11,378 nt of DNA from an uncultured Clostridia bacterium (GTDB lineage: Bacteria > Bacillota > Clostridia > TANB77 > CAG-508). The translations under genes were made by a program, and so were the position numbers. This document shows, one piece after another, positions 4,816 to 11,378 of the stretch (positions are counted from its first letter, which is position 1; each line of letters starts with the position of its first letter). The notes under the pieces were generated by a model. That model was given only the letters and a program-made list of their open reading frames with translations, was not told the DNA's origin and ran no database searches. The DNA is taken from assembly GCA_934167135.1 (NCBI GenBank), contig CAKPKI010000051.1, positions 1 through 11,378 of the forward strand, given 5' to 3'.

Positions 4816-7749
4816 TTATTCCACCTCACTTTCTACATTTTTTTGTAAGTTATCTAATAATAACGCACTTGTTTCTGTTGTGCTTAGCAATTGCTTTATT
4901 TCATCTATTTGACTTTGAAGTTTGTCATGCTCCAAGGTTGGGTCTTTTTTGTACTCTACATCCACACTTGATAATTCATCACTTACACTTATATTTGTTA
5001 TGTTTTTGTATGTGTATAGTTTTTGATTTCGTACTGCTTTTTGCTCATCTGTTAATTCTAAGTCGACTGGTGTTGCTAGTTTGTAATAAACGATAACGGG
5101 ATTACCTTCATCGTATTTTGATTTAAGCCCAGCTTTGAAATCTTCTTTTGTTTCTATCTTTTTGCTTAAAATATTCAAAAATTTATCTGAAACTGATATC
5201 TCGTCTCCACTTGAAGATTCTAACTTATTTCTCGATGTACCTTTAAAATAATTACTAATACAATTTACTGTACTAAGACTATCAATGCCTCTAACACTGA
5301 CCTCATAAAAAAACCTTTTCAAGTTATTTGTTGTGGCCTCTTTCCACTTTTCTGTTCCATCTAATACAACTTTCTCCCACTCATGATGTTCAACATCTGC
5401 AACATAGTCATTTTCTAATAATTCTTGCTGTATTGGCATTATTGCTGTTTGCTGTTTATGCTCAACTATATCTGATATTTTTGAGCTTTTTGCTATTTGC
5501 AAACCTTCAAAATAAGCGTTTGGACCAGAGTCTACACAAGCTATTACTTTATTTGTTTTGTTGTCTATGTTTACAGTACTATTATTATTTGAAAGTAATG
5601 TATGTTTTATAAAAGTATTATTTTTGTCATATTCAATCACTCTCACATAAGCAAGTGAGGTAGAATTTACAGCGTTTTTATATGATATTGTATATGAAGA
5701 AGAAAGCGGCAGTTCTTGATTTATAAATCTATTAGTGCCGTCCATTTGTTTTTCACCGCTTGAGTTATAATAAAAATTGTCCGATGATTTATTTCTATCA
5801 AATAAGTTCTTATTTACTACATCCATTTCCACACTACCCATTCCGTATGGCGAGTATGGTTTTGCTGTTGAGCCTTTTTCCAATTTTGGCTTAAACACAG
5901 CATTGTTTAAAGTTGCACCTTTTACAATATAAATTCTGTAAGTAAGATTCTCTAAATCATCATCTAATGTAACTGTTTGCGAACGCCCATCGTCAATTAA
6001 GTATATTTTAGTTCCTACCAATGCTACATCTATATAAAATTTACTAGATGAACCACCTTCTGCACATCCACTTAATGTGTATGTTCCAGCTTTTAATTTA
6101 TTGTTATCACTTAATATGAATCTTGTATTATTTGTTGCAGTTCCATTTACTACTACGCTTTTATCCTTTTGTACTAAAAAATCAATACCGTTTATTGTTT
6201 GAGAAATTGCTGTATTTTCTAACAAGTTTACATTACTTCCTACCGTTTCAATCTCGCTTGTATAGTCGGGTGAAGGTGATGCTCCGTAAGATTCAATATC
6301 TTTTTCTTGACTACCACTCACAAGCATTAATTTTATTTTTAAATTGTATATAGCACCGTTTGTAAGATAACAAACCAAATCTTTTGAAATTGTATGGACT
6401 TCTTTAGTTTCATTGTTGTTATTTGTAAAAAAAATATTTTTATATTCAGATGTATTATCTTTTAAAGCACAATTTATTCCTTCACCACTTATACTTTTAT
6501 TTGTAAATGTATATGTTCCGTTTAAAACAATTTCATTTAAATTAAGTGTAATTCTATCAGATGTGCAAGTTCCACTAATATAAAAATAGCCTTCGCTATC
6601 TACATAATATGTAACACCATTTTGTGTTCCACTTTGTAGGTTTAATAATTGATACCCTTCTCTACTCTCTTGCTTATGTCCGCCCTTGATTTTCCAGTCA
6701 AAATCCAAACTTCCGCTATCCTCTATGTGTATATTATTTCCACTCACATTTGCACTTGGTATCTGCTCTTTAATCAGCTTATTTTCAGCTTTTAACGATT
6801 CATTCTCGACTTGAACTTGCTCAACTTTAGTAGTCAATTCGGCAGAAACTTGATTGTACTCGTTTATCTTCTCTTCTGCTAAATCTTCAAGTTCTTTTTC
6901 TTTCTCTTCTGCATTATTATTGTAATCTTTTACTTTAATATCAGCATTATCATTGTAAGCTTTTTCTTTTAATACAGTATTATTGTTGTAAGCTTCTGTT
7001 TTGATTTTATCGTTTGCATTATATGCATTAGTTTTAACAATATCATTCTTGTTATATTCGTCTAATTTATCTTGAGCATTATCATTAAATGTTTTTGTTT
7101 TTGTATCAAAATTGTCGTTAAACTCTTTCATTTTATCAGTGTTATTTTTATTGTATTCTGATAATTTATCTTCTGAATTTGTATTAAATTCATTAAACTT
7201 CGTTCCAGAATTATTGTCAAATGTTTCCATTTTTTGAATAAAATTAGTATCAAATAATTTCTTTTGTTTTGTAGTGTTATCATTATATTCTTGCGTTAAT
7301 ATTTTAGCATTATCAGTAAATTCTTTTGTTTTATCATCGCAATTACTATTGAAATTAGAAAATTTTTCTTCAAAATTATCGTCAAAACTTATACTTTTCT
7401 TAGTAGTATTAGAATTATATTCATCAAGCTTAGACAAAGCATTATCGTCATACTCTTTAGTTTTATTTTCAGCATTCAGATTAAAAGAAGCAATTTGGGA
7501 ATCGGCATTAGCATTAAAAATATTTGTTTTTTCTATTGAATTTCTATTATACTCACCAGTCAAATCTCCTTCAATATTTTTTCTTATTTCTGTTATATCT
7601 TCCTGTGTAAAATAATCAACTCCTTTTATAGGAGAATAGCCAGCCTCACCCTTAGAACCTTTTTCACCAGTATCACCTTTATCTCCTTTTGGTCCAGCTT
7701 GAGCAATTAAAGTTCCTAATACTACTCCTTTACTAGTTATGTTTTCCAT
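4816..7749 (-). CDS. Tail fibre with collagen-like, hendecad and beta-sandwich parts
   Basis: This 977-residue fibre is the likely receptor-binding protein. Residues 19-37 are Gly-X-X triplets (GPKGDKGDTGEKGSKGEAG), followed by YSPIKGVDYFTQEDITEI, a motif typical of Firmicutes phage tail fibres. Residues 67-279 hold 20 copies of an 11-residue unit with Tyr/Phe at position 1 and Asn at position 4; coiled coil continues to about 330. The C-terminal half has three beta-rich modules: about 335-500, 505-637 and 638-800. They are joined by linkers (SPSPDYTSEIETVG at 491-504, EKGSTAKPYSPYG at 624-636) familiar from phage fibre tips. Residues 935-977 are a final coiled coil. AAGGAGATG lies upstream, and the start overlaps the previous stop. 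Trimerisation and glycan binding are family inference; the fibre assignment itself is strong. Confidence 0.88.
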   Translation of the reverse strand: MENITSKGVVLGTLIAQAGPKGDKGDTGEKGSKGEAGYSPIKGVDYFTQEDITEIRKNIEGDLTGEYNRNSIEKTNIFNANADSQIASFNLNAENKTKEYDDNALSKLDEYNSNTTKKSISFDDNFEEKFSNFNSNCDDKTKEFTDNAKILTQEYNDNTTKQKKLFDTNFIQKMETFDNNSGTKFNEFNTNSEDKLSEYNKNNTDKMKEFNDNFDTKTKTFNDNAQDKLDEYNKNDIVKTNAYNANDKIKTEAYNNNTVLKEKAYNDNADIKVKDYNNNAEEKEKELEDLAEEKINEYNQVSAELTTKVEQVQVENESLKAENKLIKEQIPSANVSGNNIHIEDSGSLDFDWKIKGGHKQESREGYQLLNLQSGTQNGVTYYVDSEGYFYISGTCTSDRITLNLNEIVLNGTYTFTNKSISGEGINCALKDNTSEYKNIFFTNNNNETKEVHTISKDLVCYLTNGAIYNLKIKLMLVSGSQEKDIESYGASPSPDYTSEIETVGSNVNLLENTAISQTINGIDFLVQKDKSVVVNGTATNNTRFILSDNNKLKAGTYTLSGCAEGGSSSKFYIDVALVGTKIYLIDDGRSQTVTLDDDLENLTYRIYIVKGATLNNAVFKPKLEKGSTAKPYSPYGMGSVEMDVVNKNLFDRNKSSDNFYYNSSGEKQMDGTNRFINQELPLSSSYTISYKNAVNSTSLAYVRVIEYDKNNTFIKHTLLSNNNSTVNIDNKTNKVIACVDSGPNAYFEGLQIAKSSKISDIVEHKQQTAIMPIQQELLENDYVADVEHHEWEKVVLDGTEKWKEATTNNLKRFFYEVSVRGIDSLSTVNCISNYFKGTSRNKLESSSGDEISVSDKFLNILSKKIETKEDFKAGLKSKYDEGNPVIVYYKLATPVDLELTDEQKAVRNQKLYTYKNITNISVSDELSSVDVEYKKDPTLEHDKLQSQIDEIKQLLSTTETSALLLDNLQKNVESEVE
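6847..7551 (-). repeat. 33-bp coding repeat: 11-residue hendecads in the fibre
   Basis: [YF]-x-x-N tetrads start at residues 67, 78, 89 and so on to 276, exactly 11 residues apart, 20 in all. Asn at position 4 is invariant and a Lys usually follows in mid-unit. Two degenerate units continue to residue 298. The 33-bp DNA units are diverged, so selection acts on the protein pattern. Confidence 0.9.
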
Positions 7750-8237
7750 TATTCTTCATCTCCTTTCGCAGGATATTCTATAAATTCTCTAGCACCATCT
7801 TCGTTATAACAAATAACAGTTAAACTATCATTTAATGTTATATCATACCAAAATATAGTTTCTTTATTTACTGATTTTCCAAAAGTCGTATCTTGTTCTG
7901 TTAGAGAAATATCAACACTAGTAGACTCTTCTTTTAATATTATTTCTTTTTTTAGTAACGGAGCTTTATTATACCCATTTTTCTCATAAATGTTAAAACT
8001 TATTTTATCCCCGATTTTAAATTGATAGCATACCATTATTAAAGTTTCAATATTAATAGAGGATTCATTATAATTTGAATCGTATAATATTTTAGATTTA
8101 CTATCATACCAATATATTGCTTGAGAATTATCCTTATATTTTACATAATCGTTTACATCGGTTATTGGTAGTTTTAATGTAATCGTTCCAGTGTCGCCTC
8201 GCGAACAGTGTATTGTACCATCTTTTATCTTAAACAT
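7749..8237 (-). CDS. Small baseplate/fibre-adaptor-like phage protein
   Basis: This 162-residue protein matches the pattern of small beta-rich proteins encoded just before collagen-like tail fibres in Firmicutes phages. The N-terminus has CSRGDTGTITLKLP (11-24), followed by QFKIGDKISFNIYEKNGYNKAPLLKK (72-97), SVDISLTEQDTTFG (107-120), an IFWYDITL strand (128-135) and VICYNEDGAREFIEYPAKG at the end. Residues 33-57 carry an IYWYDSK block also found in the gene at 10597-11378. The start is placed at ATG 8237, not the TTG at 8243, because AAGGGAGA at 8251-8244 lies six bases from the ATG but abuts the TTG. The stop overlaps the fibre start by one base (TAATG), which suggests coupled translation. 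The role as baseplate adaptor is inferred from position and motif order; no enzyme motif is present. Confidence 0.75.
   Translation of the reverse strand: MFKIKDGTIHCSRGDTGTITLKLPITDVNDYVKYKDNSQAIYWYDSKSKILYDSNYNESSINIETLIMVCYQFKIGDKISFNIYEKNGYNKAPLLKKEIILKEESTSVDISLTEQDTTFGKSVNKETIFWYDITLNDSLTVICYNEDGAREFIEYPAKGDEE
8065..8150 (-). repeat. Block shared with 11102-11187 (copy B)
   Basis: This is the second copy of the 86-base block, inside the baseplate-like gene. It encodes residues 33-57 and flanks, between the CSRGDTG strand and the QFKIGDKI strand, so it may be an insertion relative to shorter family members. Confidence 0.6.
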
Positions 8238-8251
8238 AATCAATCTCCCTT

Positions 8252-9604
8252 CTAATCATAAGACATATAACCATCAACTCTTACCATTGCGTTAACAAAT
8301 GCAGTTCTTTCACAAATAAAATTAGGATTAACATATCCATCCTCATCTTTTGAAACACGAATAAATAATTCATTTAAGCCATTTGAAACTTTATCTTTTA
8401 TATCAATAGAAGTTATTTCTTCTGTTTCATGTTTAGCCTCAGTAGGAACAGTGGGTGTCCATCCTTCCTGTCCAAATGCATTCAGTATCTCTTCATATGT
8501 TGTATCGTCAGTTTCATAATACTCAGAAAAATATCCAGCATGATATTTTTTATTATTTATATCACTAGCTTTATACAATCTTAAATTTCTACAATATCCC
8601 CATGCACATCCTGGTGTTCCGATACTCCACTCCCAGAAAGTTGGAGCATGATGTAAAACCACCTCAGCAGAAACAATGTTAAATTTCTCAGGCAAATTAA
8701 ACAATATTTTAATTCCTTTTATCTTTACTTGCGTAGATTCGTTAGTGTCAATAGCTTCATATCCACAAGTATCAAATCCATTTGGATTTTCAAATAAATA
8801 TGTATTCATTAATCCATATTCTCCGACAACCTTTGCTCCATTTTTTAATTGTATTCCATCAGCATTCATTTGAACATTTCCATTTCCGACTGCAACATAA
8901 TTAGTATCAATTTGACCAGTTGTTATATTGGCACCATTAATTACAGTTTTTCCTCCAGTTGCTAAATCTTCTACACTAACATAATTTTCACTGATTTTAG
9001 TAACTGTTCCCTTTAATACCGTTACAGTATCATCTGTTTTGGTTGCAATAGTTGTAACATATTTACTGCTTACTATAAAGTCATCTTTTTCATAATTACC
9101 ATTTTCCTTACCAAACTGGCATATCTTTAAAGTTCCATCTTCTAATATCCACCAATCTCCACATGAATATGGTGGAATAGGTTGGGTGAAATAAACTTTT
9201 CTTTCATGGTCTGTCAGTGTATCAAGTTCAACATTAGTTAATGCCATAGCCTGTATCAAATTAAAATCTTCTTTTCTCTCCCAACCGTTTTCAAAATATT
9301 GATAAACATATCCAGAATCTTGGTCATAATAAATATCTCCATAATGTTCGGATACATTTTTCCAATTTATATATGGTTCGTTTTTTGTTGTTGGTATACC
9401 CTCAAAAAACCAGAGTGAAACTTCACTCTGGTTTTCTAATACATCTTTTAAATTAATTATTAAAGTATTAAGCATATTTGCCAATTCATTTTCTACTCTT
9501 ATAATAGACTTTTCATTAATTTTAACATTTTCTGTCATCCCTAATAAAGCTGAAAAATTATATTTTCTTTCTAAATCAGTAGCTGTTCTTGCAATATTTG
9601 CCAT
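8252..9604 (-). CDS. Tail-associated minor structural protein
   Basis: This 450-residue virion protein probably belongs to the distal tail or baseplate. The N-terminal 60 residues are helical. Then come SLWFFEG (63-69) with IN-W and GDIYYD-SGYVYQ (89-101), and PPYSCGDWW (144-152); these resemble tail-associated proteins of Firmicutes phages as I know them. Residues 216-240 contain TGGKTVINGANITTGQI, a motif common in phage minor structural and host-specificity proteins just before a variable C-terminal region. Residues 290-450 look beta-rich and may form a jelly-roll binding domain. The start at 9604 is fixed by AGGAGGAGAGA directly upstream, and the stop is TAG. It sits immediately before the baseplate-like and fibre genes, which supports a tail role. 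Its early coding region contains a perfect 14-bp inverted repeat (9406-9435). The virion role is fairly secure; the precise function is not. Confidence 0.8.
   Translation of the reverse strand: MANIARTATDLERKYNFSALLGMTENVKINEKSIIRVENELANMLNTLIINLKDVLENQSEVSLWFFEGIPTTKNEPYINWKNVSEHYGDIYYDQDSGYVYQYFENGWERKEDFNLIQAMALTNVELDTLTDHERKVYFTQPIPPYSCGDWWILEDGTLKICQFGKENGNYEKDDFIVSSKYVTTIATKTDDTVTVLKGTVTKISENYVSVEDLATGGKTVINGANITTGQIDTNYVAVGNGNVQMNADGIQLKNGAKVVGEYGLMNTYLFENPNGFDTCGYEAIDTNESTQVKIKGIKILFNLPEKFNIVSAEVVLHHAPTFWEWSIGTPGCAWGYCRNLRLYKASDINNKKYHAGYFSEYYETDDTTYEEILNAFGQEGWTPTVPTEAKHETEEITSIDIKDKVSNGLNELFIRVSKDEDGYVNPNFICERTAFVNAMVRVDGYMSYD
9404..9435 (-). terminator. Terminator-like hairpin inside a coding region
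   Basis: Arms at 9406-9419 and 9422-9435 are perfectly complementary over 14 bp, with core CCAGAGTGAA against TTCACTCTGG and a two-base centre. On the minus strand, the sense strand of the tail gene, the hairpin runs into six T residues (9409-9404). It looks like an intrinsic terminator but lies within codons 57-67 of the gene at 8252-9604. Structure is certain; function is inferred. Confidence 0.55.
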
Positions 9605-9624
9605 TCTCTCCTCCTAAAAATCTT

Positions 9625-10512
9625 CTATAAATTATATTTAATTCGGTAATTTTTCAAATCAGTATTATACTCTTCTGCAACAGCAGATAATTTTTTATTT
9701 TTTTCAGCTGGTAAAACATTATAAATATAATTATAATATTCGTCATATTTTTGAGAATATGAAAATCTTTTACATATTTGATTATATTCATCTTGTAATT
9801 GCTTTTTATAAGAACTTGCATACCCTGAGTTTGCAAGTTCTTTATTAGCCATTTCTTGTTCTGCATTATTCAATTTAGTCAAAAGATTGTTTTTATCAGC
9901 TTCTGTAGCATAACCACCTAGGCTATTGTATTCATTTTCAGATTTAATCATTAATTTATAATTTTTATCAAGTTCGCTAGAATACCAAGTATTTATCTCA
10001 TTAACTTTTTTATCGTAGTTGTTCTTAATAGTATTTAATTCTTCAGATTGTTCTAAATATGGATTGCTTTGTTCTACATCACTACTATTTATTTTATTTT
10101 CTTCACTTATTGTTTGATTGTTTTTAGATGGTGCTATTTCAGAATTAGAGCTAGCAGAAATATTTTTATTGTAATCTAAAATCGAAGGAATATTAGCACT
10201 ATTTTCATAATCAGAAGAATTATTATTTTCCGTATTAGTTGATGGATTAGAATTTAAATGTTTCCCTTCATCTTCTTTTTCATGGACTTCTACATTCTCG
10301 GCATTATTAGCAATCTCATTTTTGCTCTTATTATTTTTGGATAATGTTTTGCTAGTATTGCTTGATTTTAGGTCTTCAAAATAATCATTAATATAGTTAG
10401 AACAATATAAATATATAGATGGAACTAATATTATTAAAATGAGTCCATAAATAACTTTTTTTATAATTTTAGCTCTTTGGATTTGTTGGGTTGTAGTTAA
10501 TTTATTTTTCAT
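9625..10512 (-). CDS. Membrane-anchored coiled-coil protein in the tail operon
   Basis: This is a 295-residue protein of unknown function. Residues 1-19 are basic and residues 20-36 form one hydrophobic segment (IYGLILIILVPSIYLY), which fits an N-terminal signal anchor with the bulk outside the cell. Residues 45-155 are a low-complexity Asn/Ser/Glu/Lys linker and residues 156-295 are charged and helical, likely coiled coil. There is no cleavage motif, lipobox or enzyme motif. AGAGGAT precedes the ATG at normal spacing, and the gene ends with TAG 21 bases before the next start. A membrane protein between structural genes is unusual: it could be a moron-type lysogenic-conversion or superinfection-exclusion gene, or a virion protein that inserts in the host membrane. 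Both are inference. A weak possible promoter upstream and a terminator-like hairpin 190 bases downstream would allow separate expression. Confidence 0.75.
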   Translation of the reverse strand: MKNKLTTTQQIQRAKIIKKVIYGLILIILVPSIYLYCSNYINDYFEDLKSSNTSKTLSKNNKSKNEIANNAENVEVHEKEDEGKHLNSNPSTNTENNNSSDYENSANIPSILDYNKNISASSNSEIAPSKNNQTISEENKINSSDVEQSNPYLEQSEELNTIKNNYDKKVNEINTWYSSELDKNYKLMIKSENEYNSLGGYATEADKNNLLTKLNNAEQEMANKELANSGYASSYKKQLQDEYNQICKRFSYSQKYDEYYNYIYNVLPAEKNKKLSAVAEEYNTDLKNYRIKYNL

Positions 10513-10544
10513 AAATTTATATCCTCTTTTTCGCTTTTTAACTA

Positions 10545-10573
10545 ATTATATATACTATTTTTTAACTTGTATA
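10545..10573 (-). promoter_or_regulatory. Possible promoter for the membrane-anchored gene
   Basis: The 84-base gap before the gene at 9625-10512 contains TATAAT (10550-10545, minus strand) with TATACA 17 bases upstream (10573-10568). The -10 is perfect but the -35 is poor, and the region is so AT-rich that chance matches are expected. It is listed because this is the only sizeable gap inside the late operon. Confidence 0.25.
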
Positions 10574-10596
10574 TATTACATTTTGTATTACAATTT

Positions 10597-11378
10597 TTAA
10601 TCAAATAAATTTTCCCAAATTTTATATTTTTCTACTTGAGATAAATCTTTTGATTCTAAATAATTATAAACTTGGGACTTGTAATTAGATATACTATACC
10701 CACCTACAATTTTTTCTAATAATATTTTCTGAGTTTCATCTAAATCTAAATTATTAATATAATTTCTAATTTCTTTTTTTCTAAGATTAGAATCGTGTTC
10801 TGTTTCGTTTTTATATTTTTTCTTAATGTCTGATATATCCTCCTTATACTTCAAATATGTATTATAATCAGTTATTTGAGTAATAATATTATATTTTTCA
10901 GGATAATCTCTTGCATATTTATACTCATCATAAGATGAATACTTACTATATTCTTTCATATCTATAGTCTTTTTTGAGTTTTTAGTTAAATCGTTCACAG
11001 CAATGTTTTTTTGACTATCAGTTAAATCAAGGCTGTTTATATAATTTAAAGCCTGTTGTGTTTTTACAGTTTTTGTTAAATCATCTGCTTTTAAACCTGT
11101 TTTATTATAAGAACTATCGTACATTATGTCATTTTTAGAATCATACCAATAAATATTACCAGAATTATCATTATACTGTTTATAACCATTTTTATCTATA
11201 GTTTTTTGTGCTTTACTCAATCCTGATTTGTATTTTCTGTATTCAGAACTATTCATATTTAAATCAAGCATTTCGGATATATCATCTTTATCTATAGCTT
11301 TAGGTAAAGATATAAGTGGTAATCCAGTTATTGCTGATATTGGTAAAATGCCACATTTACTTGTTGCAGGGGCTACAG
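10597..11378 (-). CDS. Large phage structural protein, C-terminal part (partial)
   Basis: The reading frame is open to the right window edge. The ATG at 11271 is internal, because 35 more in-frame codons without a stop lie upstream and include a hydrophobic stretch (ILPISAITGLPLISLP). Counting from that internal Met, residues 77-95, 171-188 and 202-223 carry three diverged copies of a motif of the form Y-[IL]-x-S/N-x-DL-x-x-x-QK followed by hydrophobic residues. Residues 30-55 carry an IYWYDSK block that recurs in the gene at 7749-8237. The composition is Lys/Asn/Tyr rich and helical, with no enzyme motif seen. Similar Lys/Tyr-rich repeats are, as I recall, found at the ends of large tape-measure-like or internal virion proteins of Clostridia phages, so I infer a virion protein. 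The exact family is unknown. It ends with TAA, 84 bases before the next gene. Confidence 0.7.
   Translation of the reverse strand, partial: VAPATSKCGILPISAITGLPLISLPKAIDKDDISEMLDLNMNSSEYRKYKSGLSKAQKTIDKNGYKQYNDNSGNIYWYDSKNDIMYDSSYNKTGLKADDLTKTVKTQQALNYINSLDLTDSQKNIAVNDLTKNSKKTIDMKEYSKYSSYDEYKYARDYPEKYNIITQITDYNTYLKYKEDISDIKKKYKNETEHDSNLRKKEIRNYINNLDLDETQKILLEKIVGGYSISNYKSQVYNYLESKDLSQVEKYKIWENLFD
11102..11187 (-). repeat. Block shared with 8065-8150 (copy A)
   Basis: An 86-base stretch inside the partial structural gene aligns without gaps to 8065-8150, about 70 percent identical by eye. Both encode DNS-x-x-IYWYDSK-x-x-I-[ML]-YDS-x-YN. The identity includes silent positions, so this looks like shared ancestry. 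Confidence 0.6.

Noticed and set aside
4668..5096. Long plus-strand open frames opposite the fibre and lysis genes (also 5328-5612, 6123-6353, 7274-7615, 8676-8873, 3998-4210, 1768-1953)
   Set aside because: They lie antisense to well-supported genes, are rich in Leu/Phe/Ser/Tyr from complementary codons, and lack ribosome sites and domain patterns.
6847..7551. 33-bp periodicity as a CRISPR array
   Set aside because: The repeats are adjacent, diverged at DNA level, without spacers, and conserve a coding pattern within a fibre gene.
8238..8243. TTG start for the baseplate-like gene
   Set aside because: The ribosome site touches the TTG and is properly spaced only for the ATG at 8237.
9654..9866. 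A 70-residue minus-strand frame inside the membrane-anchored gene
   Set aside because: It lies in another frame of a clear gene, has no ribosome site and an Ile/Lys/Asn-rich random-looking sequence.
1..11378. Reassigned genetic code (TGA as Trp or Gly)
   Set aside because: Trp is encoded by TGG in intact genes, genes are not interrupted by TGA, and the only broken gene is interrupted by TAA.

Overview
The window looks like the late and lysogeny end of a temperate phage or prophage from a low-GC Gram-positive host, probably a clostridial or related gut Firmicute. The reasons are the very AT-rich DNA, AGGAGG-type ribosome binding sites, a XerC-like integrase of the clostridial type, a collagen-like tail fibre, and an endolysin for a walled cell. 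Tryptophan is encoded by TGG and all 14 gene ends use TAA or TAG, so the standard bacterial code fits.

Right part (about 11378 down to 2808, minus strand): one tightly packed late operon. In transcription order it holds the C-terminal part of a large structural protein (cut by the window edge), a membrane-anchored coiled-coil protein of unknown role, a tail-associated minor structural protein, a small baseplate/fibre-adaptor-like protein, a 977-residue tail fibre with collagen-like, 11-residue-repeat and beta-sandwich parts, a 63-residue phage protein, a coiled-coil XhlA-like protein, a 25-residue membrane peptide, and a membrane-anchored C39-like/SH3 endolysin. From the baseplate-like gene onward, stops and starts overlap or nearly touch (TAATG, TAA-ATG), which suggests translational coupling. 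A strong intrinsic terminator follows the endolysin.

Middle (2203-2680, plus strand): a two-gene unit facing the other way, a ribbon-helix-helix-like DNA-binding protein followed by a two-span membrane protein. This is accessory or lysogenic-conversion style cargo between the lysis and integration modules.

Left part (1968 down to 1, minus strand): a helix-turn-helix plus AbrB-like regulator with its own promoter and terminator. Next is a XerC-like tyrosine recombinase with a clear promoter that contains a perfect 17-bp palindrome. Its reading frame is broken by one base, although all catalytic residues survive on the two sides. A coupled 86-residue gene of unknown function follows. The last 327 bases are non-coding and hold several inverted repeats, including a 28-bp site built like a dif/Xer core (11-bp arm, 6-bp centre, 11-bp arm) that is a candidate attachment site.

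The most notable observations are the frameshifted integrase with a shift-prone UUU-CGG junction, the dif-like site beside it, 20 exactly phased 11-residue repeats in the fibre, a perfect 14-bp-stem terminator-like hairpin inside a tail gene, a sequence block shared by two different structural genes, and the plus-strand RHH/membrane gene pair. No complete new defence or mobile system is recognisable with confidence.
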